Of a stretch of DNA of 64,000 nt, positions 46,301 through 54,373 are shown in pieces. The notes beneath the pieces are model-generated. The model was not told the origin of the DNA and did no database searches. It worked only from the letters and a program-made list of their open reading frames with translations. Made by a program: the position numbers and the translations under genes. Each line of letters starts with the position of its first letter. Position 1 is the stretch's first letter. Source of the stretch: JBQTGK01 sp052400665 (lineage in GTDB: Bacteria; Bacteroidota; Bacteroidia; Bacteroidales; Marinifilaceae); assembly GCA_052400665.1 (NCBI GenBank), contig JBQTGK010000002.1; one strand, given 5' to 3'.

Positions 46301-47796
46301 GGGTTGTACAATTTACCAATTTAACCGCATCGAGTGAAGATCTTGTAATTGGTGCGCGCTTGTTATTTACATCGGAGAATTTACCAAATGTAGTATCGGA
46401 TAGTTTCGATATTGTAAGGCCTCTTGCTCCAATTATTACGCCTGCAGCCAATGCAAATGTAGATGAACAGTTTGTGGTTACTTTTACAGATAATAAATCG
46501 TGGAGAGAACAAATTTTTGATATCAGATATGGAATTAGGAGTTTGGAAGGGAATTATGATATTTCTGTTCCAGGACAAATTTCTTTCGATCCTTCGGTAA
46601 CTTCTATTTTACAGCAATATGGAGTAGATTCTATGTATGTTTATTCTGGAAGTTACGATACCACAAGATTTGAGCAGCCTATTCATCATGGGAAATCTAA
46701 ATATTTAGTAATTTCTAAGGAACCATCGCCACCAACTACAAATGGAGGTGAATTTATAAGACAGCCTCAGTTGGTAATTCAGGATCAGTACAGAAATATG
46801 TGTGATACCGATAGTGAATCGCCAGTAACAGTTCGTAAAGCCGATTTGGGAGAATGGACTTTATCTGGAACATTAACACAAGTTGCTGTAAATGGAGAGA
46901 TTATATTTGTGGATTTGGCAGCTACAAGTGAAATGGAAGTGCGGAATGCTAAAATGGAATTTGAAGGGACAGGACTAATTTCGAAAATGTCGCAAACATT
47001 TACAATTCCCGAACCAAAAACCAATAGGGCAGGTGAGGCAAATGCTAATCCTGAACTGGTATGTTATGGCGCAAAATCGAATATTACGCTTGTTGGTTTC
47101 GATGGAGACATTCAGTGGCAAATTTATAATGAGCTCGATGATAAATATGAGGATCTTGATGGTGAAAATTCTGAATTACTTGTAACTAGTGAGATTGTTA
47201 AGAATGAAATTTACCGTGCAATGGTTAGTAAATCAGGTTTTGCTACACAATATTCCAATGCGGTAAGTGTGAGTCCTATAGAACCTCCAGTAGCTGATTT
47301 TAGTTTCGAAATAGATTATAACCAGGTACATTTTACCAATTTAAGTGTAAATGCAAGTTCTATACTTTGGGATTTTGGAGATGGCATACTTAGTAGTGAG
47401 TTTGAGGTTTCGCACTCTTATGTACTCGAAAGTGCGGAAGGAAGTGGTTATGTGGTAAGTCTTACGGCTTCGAATGTTGCTTGTCCAGATAGTAAAAAGT
47501 CCCAGCAAATATTTATTACCACGGGAATTGATGATTTGAATGTTGAAAATAAATTGGTGGTGTATCCAAATCCTAATAGGGGCGATTTCTTTGTTGAGAT
47601 TTCTGCGATGGATGAGGATGGAATTTTAAGAATATTTAATTCGGCAGGAAAAATTGTGATGTCTAAGGAAATTAAAAAGCATTTTAGTTCGGAACGATTG
47701 GAGTTCGATTTAAAAGATATGGCCGGGGGATTTTATTTCTTGACAATTCAATATCCCGATAAGGTGATTAGAACAAAACTGATTATCACGAAATAA
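40339..47796 (+). CDS. Very large 11-repeat secreted protein with PKD and T9SS sorting domains
   Basis: A protein of 2485 residues from ATG 40339 (a GTG frame at 40294 would add 15). Residues 1-21 are a signal peptide ending in FAQ. Then come 11 repeats of about 200 residues (from residue 22 to about 2224). Each has a first half that resembles the DUF1533/haemoglobin-interacting domain (ATVD..F.I.F...W...I, AYD, F.P, LQ, ending HG) and a second half like a bacterial Ig domain (QP..P..NG...QP, DQY.N.C, W.L.G, DL.A.S). A PKD domain (about 2318-2395; FGDG, SHSY) and a type A T9SS sorting domain (about 2405-2485; VYPNPNRGDFF, LKDMAGGFYFL) follow. It is probably a surface adhesin or stalk. It is a single gene between terminators. 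Confidence 0.9.
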   Translation: MKKILLLGYLWVFSTLILFAQNTPPDLTADADTTVDSDIVILFTDIVEWENVVSPPKIVTISDTTLTVGDDYDFDYENNTLTLKPGGGKSVLQKVGEKTLIIEVDGYDNASVIQTIAHGVASQLAMKTQAIAPSINGEEFDPQPEIDILDQYGNLCASDGARTITAAKADAGSWILGGTLAQDANFGTLTFSGLTASSNVEITGGNISFSATDLTGVTSSNFNLELNTPPDLTAASGATVDNDFEISYGELVDWESSESLSITFDGIEVPAIAYTINSTSNKILFKPSEHSSLQKAQTANIIISVDGYSDASVSQILGHGVATHLAMDLEPVAPLNNGDLFQDQPVVSVRDQYDNICSNNNSISITAEENDPATWKLLGGLTGTVISGVLSYSDLAASSTQVVENAYISFTASGLTGVSSATFNLALNSPPDLTADADATVDGTFVITFTDIQSWHSKISSITYDGNTIEATAYDTTVVNQITFDPFKSTILQVAGSGDIVISADGFTPTVAISQTIGHGVPDSIYFSKQPTAPSQNGGLLAIQPEVRSLDQYGNNCTGDNVTIISVVKGDSEDWTLGGSPNQTLTGGVFAYIDLSATSDVAVSEAYLTISSGSFEDVSSESFDIPVNDSPVLSSSSDATVDNDFFIEFTDDATWRDKITDVKYGGASLPALAYDTGEEGRITLKPTESSTLQDAGSDTLTFIASGYSDAKIFQNIGHGLVSSLYIKTQPVGPTANGSVLDTQPVVQLYDQYSNVCTSNSTAIISAEASGGDWNISGTINLTAVDGEFNFTDLIASSDSEITDASITFSSSSLDNVVTDVFTVPALEISPTLFAASDATVDNTFEVTFANNPSWRSAIDSITYGRSLISGDAYNNTQQEKIIFDPSKDADLQLSGLDTIRVYASTYETASVPQEIKHGAASEMVIVLQPASPAENGGVLATQPGLTLRDQYGNDCINENAIKITAAKGDPNEWSLGGTVTKTAANGSVSYTDLTAGSNGPVTGAFISFSATDLTTVNSNAFDIPDLNAAPVLTAATDVTVDADFEITFTDNVDWRTQITEIKYGNAVLSTTAYDTTEAGKITFKPAEDIALQTSADDYIFISSSSFLKDSIQQNIDHGVATGIVITSQPEGPDKNGDLLKTQPEVKIQDQYNNDCTTNNLTIINANASGGSWDLEGTDSLKVTNGVASYDDLTAGSTVMLSDATITFSGTGLTNQESDTFIIPAPLVAPSLIASANATVDSPFDVTSSENSEWQGNIDSVSYAGNILPDNAYDKSQAGKIVFDPAQDVILQLADTKELVIFSRGYENATLNQEIKHGQPDTLLIETQPTAPLVNGGVLDLQPKISLKDQYNNNCDTESTYEVLVIKGDESDWILEGDTLQAVSDGVINYRSLSASSTDAVTGAYLTFTGEGIISVDSDPFDIPNLQNPPSLTAQVDATVDADFEVDIRGGDDSWASEITMITYQGDTLPDTAYDIESEKIIFHVSEEILLQTSGVFNIVFKALGYSDASVEQTVGHGLTASMLITQQPLAPIANGDLLEQQPALEFYDQYSNLCDTDNEKTIIVSRNDTGEWTLDGTVEKTAVNGLVTFEDLSAYSTAPVTGAQILFNSADLDAVVSDVFDIPDVALPPVLTAAASATVDKPFKITFAEDSVWRNRINVVTVKDSILPIESYNFSQVGELELIPSASSFLQKSGSFEIIVQSRGFSHDTVQQDIQHGIADSLLILVQPTAPESNGDSLANQPELKLVDQYLNDCITDNSTLVNVEKYDNKAWDLSGALEVQSAEGLVDFTDLVASSEIAIDSAYLQFYFAADSVISNLFAIPVPVIELIAAENVTVDEQFSIQTSDNSSWRDSISAVSYAGETLADTAYLIEAGKITFYPQKDSILQIARTDTIVVYANAYADARVEQFIGHGVTTEMLIVDQPLGPENNGDTLSLQPKIQLQDQYKNNCETDNTTQVLVEKYSDESDNNNSEQWDLGGEKTISSTEGVVQFTNLTASSEDLVIGARLLFTSENLPNVVSDSFDIVRPLAPIITPAANANVDEQFVVTFTDNKSWREQIFDIRYGIRSLEGNYDISVPGQISFDPSVTSILQQYGVDSMYVYSGSYDTTRFEQPIHHGKSKYLVISKEPSPPTTNGGEFIRQPQLVIQDQYRNMCDTDSESPVTVRKADLGEWTLSGTLTQVAVNGEIIFVDLAATSEMEVRNAKMEFEGTGLISKMSQTFTIPEPKTNRAGEANANPELVCYGAKSNITLVGFDGDIQWQIYNELDDKYEDLDGENSELLVTSEIVKNEIYRAMVSKSGFATQYSNAVSVSPIEPPVADFSFEIDYNQVHFTNLSVNASSILWDFGDGILSSEFEVSHSYVLESAEGSGYVVSLTASNVACPDSKKSQQIFITTGIDDLNVENKLVVYPNPNRGDFFVEISAMDEDGILRIFNSAGKIVMSKEIKKHFSSERLEFDLKDMAGGFYFLTIQYPDKVIRTKLIITK
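40402..47010 (+). repeat. 11 tandem coding repeats of about 600 bp
   Basis: Units begin near 40402, 41017, 41620, 42220, 42817, 43417, 44014, 44614, 45214, 45805 and 46420, the last ending near 47010; unit lengths are about 590-615 bp. Invariant in all 11: the Trp of the first half, the His-Gly that closes it, NG and QP, and DQYxNxC. The DNA sequences differ enough that recent duplication is not evident. Confidence 0.92.
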
Positions 47797-47813
47797 ATAG
47801 TAATTGATTTAAG

Positions 47814-47850
47814 AAGGGGCAATTTCAGTTTGAAATTGCCCCTTTAAAAT
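47814..47850. terminator. Bidirectional terminator between the giant gene and rocD
   Basis: AAGGGGCAATTTCA at 47814-47827 pairs perfectly with TGAAATTGCCCCTT at 47831-47844, loop GTT, with T residues to the right. The two genes converge here. Confidence 0.85.
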
Positions 47851-47864
47851 TATATGAATTTATA

Positions 47865-49094
47865 CTATTCGAACTCAGCCATTGTTTTCTTAATAATATC
47901 AATAGCCTGGCGCAATTGCTCTTCGTTAATTACCAAAGGAGGTGCAAAACGAATAATATGACCATGAGTTGGTTTAGCCAAAAGACCATTATCGCGCAAG
48001 CGCATACATACATCCCATGCAGTTTTGCCACCTTTTGGTTTTATAACAATTGCATTTAATAAACCTTTACCACGAACCAATTCAATCATATCCGATTTAA
48101 CGGCATTTAATTCTTCACGGAAGATTTTACCCATTGCTTCGGCATTTTCGGCTAATTTTTCGTCTTTTATAACATTTAAAGCAGCCATTGCAACTTCGCA
48201 GGCAATAGGGTTACCACCAAAAGTAGAACCATGCTCGCCAGGTTTTATGCAAAGCATAATTTCATTGTCTGCTAAAACTGCCGAAACAGGAACAACACCA
48301 CCCGAAATTGCTTTTCCTAAAATTAACACATCAGGGCGAACACCTTCATGATCGACTGCCAGCAATTTACCGGTTCTTGCAATACCTGTTTGTACTTCGT
48401 CGGCTACGAACAATACATTGTTTGCCTTACAAAGATCATAAGCTTTTTTTAGGAATCCATCGCCAGGAACGTATACACCAGCTTCTCCTTGTATAGGTTC
48501 CACAAGAAATGCACATACATTAGGGTCTTTTAACTCTTTTTCCAGCGCTTCAACATCGTTATAAGGTATTACAACAAAACCAGGAGTGTAAGGACCAAAA
48601 CCTTTGTATGAATCCGGATCGGTAGACATTGAGATAATGGTAATTGTACGACCATGGAAGTTTCCGTCGCATACAATAATTTTTGCTTCATTGTCAGGAA
48701 TGCCTTTAACATCGTAACCCCAGCGGCGAACAAGTTTAAGTGCTGTTTCGTCGGCTTCGGCACCAGTATTCATCGGTAGTACCTTATCGTATCCAAAATA
48801 ATTGGTAACAAATTCTTCGTATTTACCAAGATTGTTACTGTAAAAAGCACGAGAGGTTAGGGTTAGTTTTTGTGCTTGATCAGTTAAGGCCTTAATAATT
48901 TTTGGATGACAATGTCCTTGATTAACGGCAGAATAAGCCGAAAGGAAATCGAAATATTTTTTCCCATCTGTATCCCATACATAAACGCCTTCTCCGCGTT
49001 CTAAAACTACAGGAAGTGGATGATAGTTGTGAGCTCCGAACTTAGACTCTTTATCCATGTAGTCTTTTGCTGTCATTGTTAAAGTGTTAGTCAT
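47865..49094 (-). CDS. rocD: Ornithine--oxo-acid aminotransferase
   Basis: A 409-residue fold-type I PLP enzyme that converts ornithine and 2-oxoglutarate to glutamate semialdehyde and glutamate. Motifs: DFLSAYSAVNQGHCHPKI, MNTGAEADETALKLVRRWGY, FHGRTITIISMSTDP, VADEVQTGIARTGK and the PLP lysine in ILGKAISGGVVPVSAV. Length is right for the family. An internal Met at residue 7 is an alternative start. Single gene, with a long A+T-rich region upstream. Confidence 0.96.
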   Translation of the reverse strand: MTNTLTMTAKDYMDKESKFGAHNYHPLPVVLERGEGVYVWDTDGKKYFDFLSAYSAVNQGHCHPKIIKALTDQAQKLTLTSRAFYSNNLGKYEEFVTNYFGYDKVLPMNTGAEADETALKLVRRWGYDVKGIPDNEAKIIVCDGNFHGRTITIISMSTDPDSYKGFGPYTPGFVVIPYNDVEALEKELKDPNVCAFLVEPIQGEAGVYVPGDGFLKKAYDLCKANNVLFVADEVQTGIARTGKLLAVDHEGVRPDVLILGKAISGGVVPVSAVLADNEIMLCIKPGEHGSTFGGNPIACEVAMAALNVIKDEKLAENAEAMGKIFREELNAVKSDMIELVRGKGLLNAIVIKPKGGKTAWDVCMRLRDNGLLAKPTHGHIIRFAPPLVINEEQLRQAIDIIKKTMAEFE

Positions 49095-49680
49095 AATTAC
49101 AATATTTATAAGGTTTATTTATTAGGATTAAATCTTTTAAATTTGATATGCCAATTTTGTAATTATTTTTCGATTTTCCATACGTTTTAAAGAAAAAATC
49201 GATGCAGATAATAAAAAAAATAAAATCCTGACTTTTATCATAAATACACTTTTTATCTCTTGTTATGCTTATGATTAAGACGGAATGTAAGTAAATTGTT
49301 GGGATCCTTGTAAAATGGAGATTTATAATGGGTTGTTCTGGAAAAAATGTATTTGTGAATGTTTTTTTTGAGTAGGAAGAAATGAACGTTTGAAAAATAT
49401 GTTTTTTACAGGACTGATTAATAAAGATGCCTACTTACTATTTTAAAAATTTAACAAAGAGAAATATATTGTCGAAATTAACCAAGTTGCTTAAAATCAG
49501 TGGATTTTAGTTTGCTTTATAAGTGTGTTTACTGTTTGTATTTTACAATTGCTTAACTATTAAATAGTATATATACATTTACAATAAATTTTATAAGACT
49601 AGTTGTTTTATGATTTATGTATATTTTATTAATATTAACTATCTGTTGTATTGGTTTATATGGTATTATTATCTTATGAA
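49095..49680. other. Gene-free gap of 586 bases
   Basis: Very A+T-rich. It holds the rocD upstream region (minus strand) and the downstream end of the BatA-like gene. I see no open frame, structured RNA or inverted repeat of note. Confidence 0.5.
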
Positions 49681-51717
49681 TTATATTCTATTTCTTTGAA
49701 TAATTCCTTCTGTAATAAAAAACACTATGCATAACAGAATAAATATTCTCCAAATTTGCGTAGTTTCTCTTTGTTCATGATAAACTGTAGAGAGCTTTAT
49801 TTTTGAAGGTGAAACTACACTCACATTGCCTTTAGTATGGTTTATTTTGTCCTTAATTTCTGCAAAGGAGTAATATTCAGTATTCGATTCGTTTCTGGAA
49901 TGATTAAAGGAACAGGTTTGAATGAGAGAATCTTTCCGAATGATACTGTAGTTGCCCGCGTATTTTATCTGACTTTTTGTATGCAGAATACTGTTTTGAT
50001 TTGATCTGGTAAATTGTTGGGGAATAATATCTGTGTTTGAGTTTATAATATGAATGGGCTCATCGTTTGTGTGAATTGTATTTTGTTGAATCTCGATAGT
50101 ATTATTTTTGCCTGTTTGAAAATATAAGTTAGCAGAAGTGTTGGTGTTTTTTGTTAGATTAATGATGCTGGGAATAAAAATTGGATGCGTAATAAGATTG
50201 GTCCATTTGGAATTTAGATTTATACTTAACTGATAAAAATTTCCTGTTCCGTAAGATTGTTTTGAAAAAAGAATATCCTTACCAGCCGAAGTCCAAATTG
50301 TTTCAGCTAATTTGTTTTTAGCAGGAAATAGTTTATAATGCTTGAAAATATCTGGTAAGCGAGCATTTTTATCCATCTTTTTAAATACATCTTTGTAAAT
50401 TTCCGAGTTTTGTTCTATATCAGATAATCTTTGCTGACTCGAATCAATTTGCATGTATTTTAAGGCAGAAATATCGCTTAAAAATGAATTAAGCGAGTTG
50501 TCTATTTTTTCTCCCGGAACAAAAAGAATATTACCTCCTTTGTTCAAATATTCTTTTAAATTTTGTTTTAAACCGCTTTCGATAACATTTATCTCATTTA
50601 AAATAAGTAATTGATATTTGTTTAGATTTTCATTAAATAGCTTGGATTTTAGAACATTAGTCAGTAAAAATTCTTCTTTACTACTCAATAAATTGTTGAT
50701 GTACGGATTTTCGGAATGCTGATTAATAACCAAAATACTGGCTTTTTTATCAATTTTATAAGAAAAGTACAAACTGTTATCGTAAGTAATTGGATAATCA
50801 CTTATTTGAACTTTAGCTTTACAGATTCCTTTTTTAGGATTCGTATATTTTAATTTTACGATTTCTTTTGATTTAGACTTAATATCGACAGAGGCTATTG
50901 CTTTTATGCTATCGTTAATACTTAGCTGAACAGGGATTTTTTGAAAGTCCTGTTCAGAATTATTTTTTATTTTAACTAATAATTCCTGAACTGTTTTAGC
51001 TTGAGTGTAAGGTTTTTCGAACCAGCAAGTGTCAAGAAGTAAATTACTAACTGTTTCTATTTTTAATGGAATTAAGAATAGCTTTGTTAAGCTATCTGTT
51101 TTTAAATTTTCAAAATCACTTTGGTATTTCTGAAAATCAGATAGAATAAATACATCTATAGATTCTTCTTTATTATCTATTTCTATATTTTTTAATTGTT
51201 CCGATAGGTTTATAACTGTAGGAGATGGTTGTATTTCCTGTACTCTCGCAATTGCCTGATTTTTAGTTAAACTGCTGGAAAAGTATGTTATGTCGTTGTT
51301 GTATATTCGTATTTTAGTAGAATTGTTTACTGATTTAATCAGTTCAAAAGCTTTATTTTTAGCTATTTCTAAAGCATTTCCCTCTTCGGTATTTGCGTTC
51401 ATACTAAACGAATTATCAATATAAATATTTACACTTTCGTTTTTCTGATTTTTTTTATTCTGTTTTAAATTATTAGGAATAAAAGGTTGAGCAAATGCAA
51501 TTATTATGCAGCTTAACGCAAGCAATCTTAATAATAAAATAAGCAGTTTTTTAAGTTTTGATTTTTTTTTATGCTCAGTTTCAAGCGTCTTAAGAAAGCG
51601 CAGATTACTGAAATATATCTTAGTGAATCTTTTAAAATTAAAAAGATGAATAAGTATAGGAATCAGAAGTAGTAATAAAAACCAAAGATATTGAGGATGC
51701 AGAAATTGAAATGACAT
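49681..51717 (-). CDS. BatA-type membrane protein with VWA-like domain
   Basis: A 678-residue protein. It begins with the BatA N-terminal domain (FLHPQYLWFLLLLLIPILIH, FKRFTKIYFSNLRFLK, LLILLLRLLALSCIIIAFAQP), two helices near residues 8-28 and 58-78. Then a VWA-like region with IYIDNSFSMNA and ALEIAKNKAFELI (about 100-200), a middle domain with a KGGNILFVPGEKI stretch (about 400), and a last helix near the C-terminus. Such proteins are linked to the Bat aerotolerance operons. It is 62 bases after the TonB receptor gene in the same direction, so a joint transcript is likely. Confidence 0.82.
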   Translation of the reverse strand: MSFQFLHPQYLWFLLLLLIPILIHLFNFKRFTKIYFSNLRFLKTLETEHKKKSKLKKLLILLLRLLALSCIIIAFAQPFIPNNLKQNKKNQKNESVNIYIDNSFSMNANTEEGNALEIAKNKAFELIKSVNNSTKIRIYNNDITYFSSSLTKNQAIARVQEIQPSPTVINLSEQLKNIEIDNKEESIDVFILSDFQKYQSDFENLKTDSLTKLFLIPLKIETVSNLLLDTCWFEKPYTQAKTVQELLVKIKNNSEQDFQKIPVQLSINDSIKAIASVDIKSKSKEIVKLKYTNPKKGICKAKVQISDYPITYDNSLYFSYKIDKKASILVINQHSENPYINNLLSSKEEFLLTNVLKSKLFNENLNKYQLLILNEINVIESGLKQNLKEYLNKGGNILFVPGEKIDNSLNSFLSDISALKYMQIDSSQQRLSDIEQNSEIYKDVFKKMDKNARLPDIFKHYKLFPAKNKLAETIWTSAGKDILFSKQSYGTGNFYQLSINLNSKWTNLITHPIFIPSIINLTKNTNTSANLYFQTGKNNTIEIQQNTIHTNDEPIHIINSNTDIIPQQFTRSNQNSILHTKSQIKYAGNYSIIRKDSLIQTCSFNHSRNESNTEYYSFAEIKDKINHTKGNVSVVSPSKIKLSTVYHEQRETTQIWRIFILLCIVFFITEGIIQRNRI

Positions 51718-51779
51718 AATAATGTGCTTATAAAGATTAGCAAAATAGGTAAAAAGTGAATTGAAATAAAGTCTTTTCC

Positions 51780-54188
51780 TTAAAATTTCGCACTTAACTT
51801 TAAGTTTATTTTTTGTCCGGTTAAATAATTTGGAATTGCATACTGATTATTGGAAATGTCTTTTATCCATAAATAGGAAACGGTATTGTTGATATCTAGC
51901 ACGTTAAATATTTCAAGTCCAATCCACATCGATTTAAAATGTTTTAATAAGCCTTGTTTTTGTGTATCCTCATCGACAAGAACTTTCGAAAAACCCAAAT
52001 CTATTCGTCGGTAGTTTGGTATTCTGAACGATCCGCCATTCTTACCTTTTTTAGGACTCCAAACCGGAAGTCTGCCTCCGTAAAAAAGACTTAAATGCAT
52101 TTTATAAGATGGATTGTTTGGTAAATAATCCTGAAAGAACATTGAAAAATTAAAGCTTTGATCGCTCGGACGAGGAATGTAGGATAGTTTATCTCCATAA
52201 ATATTTTCTTCGGTTTTCATTAGAGATAAACTCGCCCACGATTCGGTTCCGGGAACAAATTCGCCATTAATTCTAAGGTCTAATCCTGTTGCATATCCTT
52301 TGGCTTTTTTGTCGCCATAGTAGCGAATTCGAACATTTTCAATATCATAAGGTGTTACCGAAGTTAAATCTTTATAGTAAATCTCGCTTGAAAATTTAAA
52401 AGCCCGGTTCCAGGCTTTAAAGTAATATTCTTGTCCCAAAACATAATGAATCGATTTTTGTATGTTTAATCTGTCGCTAATATTTCCATCAATCATTAAC
52501 ATTTCGCGGTAGGAAGGAATTTGTTGGTAAGATCCGGCCGCTAAACGGAATTTAACTTTGTTTTTCCATTTAGGAATGTAATTTATCGAAGCACGGGGAG
52601 AGAAAATTCCTTTTTCAGTGTAATCCCAATAATGATATCTTAGTCCGCCGGTAATTTGTAATTCTCCTTTGCTGGTATTTAATACCTGTGTAGCTTGAAC
52701 AAATGTTTTTAAATGTTTGTTATCTATTTTATTGTTTGCATTTCGCGAGTAAGCAAGTAATACATCCGATGTCGAAACCGGCATAGAATAACCTGCCGAA
52801 TCCTGATATTGCCATTCGTTAATTTCATCATCAACCCTTTCAGATTTAGCACCAATTCCCCATTGAATAAATAAATTATTTATCGAATGGTCTCCCTTTA
52901 TATCTATGGTGTAAACATCTTTTTCGAGTCTATTTCTGGCATGATCGATAAATGTACCAATGCCTAAGTTTTCGATACTTTCATCTTGATTTCCTCCTTG
53001 AGATACAAATAAATCACTTAGGTAATACTGACCCATAATATCAAACTTTTCTTCTTCGCTAGTCTCATATCTACTTCCTATTAAGCGAATTAGAGAATTT
53101 GAGTTCGGGTGATATTTTAGTGTAAAAGCTTGAGTATTTGTTTTATATTCATCTTTTTCCTGTCCGTCGAAATAAATATCCAGTTGAAGAGCATTGCTAA
53201 TTGTTCCAAAAGAGGTGTTTCTGTTATCTGGTCTGAATTGATATTTATTTTCGCTTAAATTTGCCCATAAGTGCAGACTAAGCGAAGAGTTAAAGCGATA
53301 GTTTACTAAGGCCTGGAAATCGGTAAAATTAGGTTCGTATTCACCTTTAGTATCTAATGATTGTAGTAAGTATCGATTGGTTTTATAGCGCATTCCTGCG
53401 ATATACGAAAGCTTACTGTTTTTACTTTTATTTCCCAGATGAGCCGATGCACCAAGCATGCTTATCTCTGTTGATGCTTCAAATTTATTGGGTGTTTTGT
53501 ATTTCACATCTAACACAGAAGACATCTTATCTCCATATTTTGCATCAAATCCGCCAGAGGAAAATTGAATAGAGGAAACCAAATCAGGATTAATAATACT
53601 TAAACCTTCCTGCTGACCTGATCTTATTAAATTAGGACGATAAATTTCAATTTCGTTTATGTACACTAAATTTTCATCGAAATTACCTCCTCTAACCGAA
53701 TATTGAGAGCTTAATTCGTTGTTTGAACTAACACCGGGCAAACTTTTAATTAATTGCTCAACAGCACCGCTACTACTTACCGGAATTTGATTCAAATGTT
53801 TAGTACTTATTCCTGTAGTTTTATTTCGAATGTTTTGATTAGCTTCAATTTTAACTTCTCCAATTTGTTCTTTCTTGAGGCTTAGTTTTATAATTATGTT
53901 TTTAAACTCTCTGCTTTTAATAGTATAGCTTTTTGCAAAGTCGATATAACTAACATGAGAAACCTGAATTGTAAATTCTTTTTTATTAGGCAGCTTAAAC
54001 GAGAATCGACCTAGACTGTCGCTATTGGTAATTAATGGTGTATTTTCTATTTTAATGTAGGCTCCGGCAATGGAATTATTTTCTGAATCGATAATTTGAC
54101 CTTTTAGAGTTCTGGTGTTTTGGGCTTTTAATAGAATAGGGAATATTAATAATATTATTATAATGAATCGCGAAATTGATTGAACCAT
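51780..54188 (-). CDS. TonB-dependent outer-membrane receptor
   Basis: An 802-residue receptor. A signal peptide (cleavage near LLKAQ) is followed by a carboxypeptidase-regulatory-like domain (LKGQIIDSENNSIAGAYIKIE as its start), then a plug domain with SVRGGNFDENLVYINEIEI and LVSSIQFSSGGFDAKYGDKM, and a barrel running to a final LKLSAKF strand. The C-terminal aromatic residue fits outer-membrane insertion. No SusD gene adjoins; a BatA-like gene follows. The ligand is unknown. Confidence 0.9.
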   Translation of the reverse strand: MVQSISRFIIIILLIFPILLKAQNTRTLKGQIIDSENNSIAGAYIKIENTPLITNSDSLGRFSFKLPNKKEFTIQVSHVSYIDFAKSYTIKSREFKNIIIKLSLKKEQIGEVKIEANQNIRNKTTGISTKHLNQIPVSSSGAVEQLIKSLPGVSSNNELSSQYSVRGGNFDENLVYINEIEIYRPNLIRSGQQEGLSIINPDLVSSIQFSSGGFDAKYGDKMSSVLDVKYKTPNKFEASTEISMLGASAHLGNKSKNSKLSYIAGMRYKTNRYLLQSLDTKGEYEPNFTDFQALVNYRFNSSLSLHLWANLSENKYQFRPDNRNTSFGTISNALQLDIYFDGQEKDEYKTNTQAFTLKYHPNSNSLIRLIGSRYETSEEEKFDIMGQYYLSDLFVSQGGNQDESIENLGIGTFIDHARNRLEKDVYTIDIKGDHSINNLFIQWGIGAKSERVDDEINEWQYQDSAGYSMPVSTSDVLLAYSRNANNKIDNKHLKTFVQATQVLNTSKGELQITGGLRYHYWDYTEKGIFSPRASINYIPKWKNKVKFRLAAGSYQQIPSYREMLMIDGNISDRLNIQKSIHYVLGQEYYFKAWNRAFKFSSEIYYKDLTSVTPYDIENVRIRYYGDKKAKGYATGLDLRINGEFVPGTESWASLSLMKTEENIYGDKLSYIPRPSDQSFNFSMFFQDYLPNNPSYKMHLSLFYGGRLPVWSPKKGKNGGSFRIPNYRRIDLGFSKVLVDEDTQKQGLLKHFKSMWIGLEIFNVLDINNTVSYLWIKDISNNQYAIPNYLTGQKINLKLSAKF

Positions 54189-54373
54189 AATTTATCGGTG
54201 CAGTTTGGATGTTAGCATTGTTTTTAAATCCGAAATTATCGAAAACAACAATATACAAAGCAATTTGAAAAATAAAGAATAGTTTGCATAAAATTTATAA
54301 GAGCAACTTATAATCTATTATTAAAATAAGACAATTATCTTTACCATTCTAATCCTGAAAAACTGTACTTAAT

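Noticed and set aside
40402..47010. Possibility that the 600-bp periodicity is a recent amplification or assembly artefact.
   Set aside because: The repeats differ strongly at both DNA and protein level while motifs are kept, so they are old, separately evolved units.
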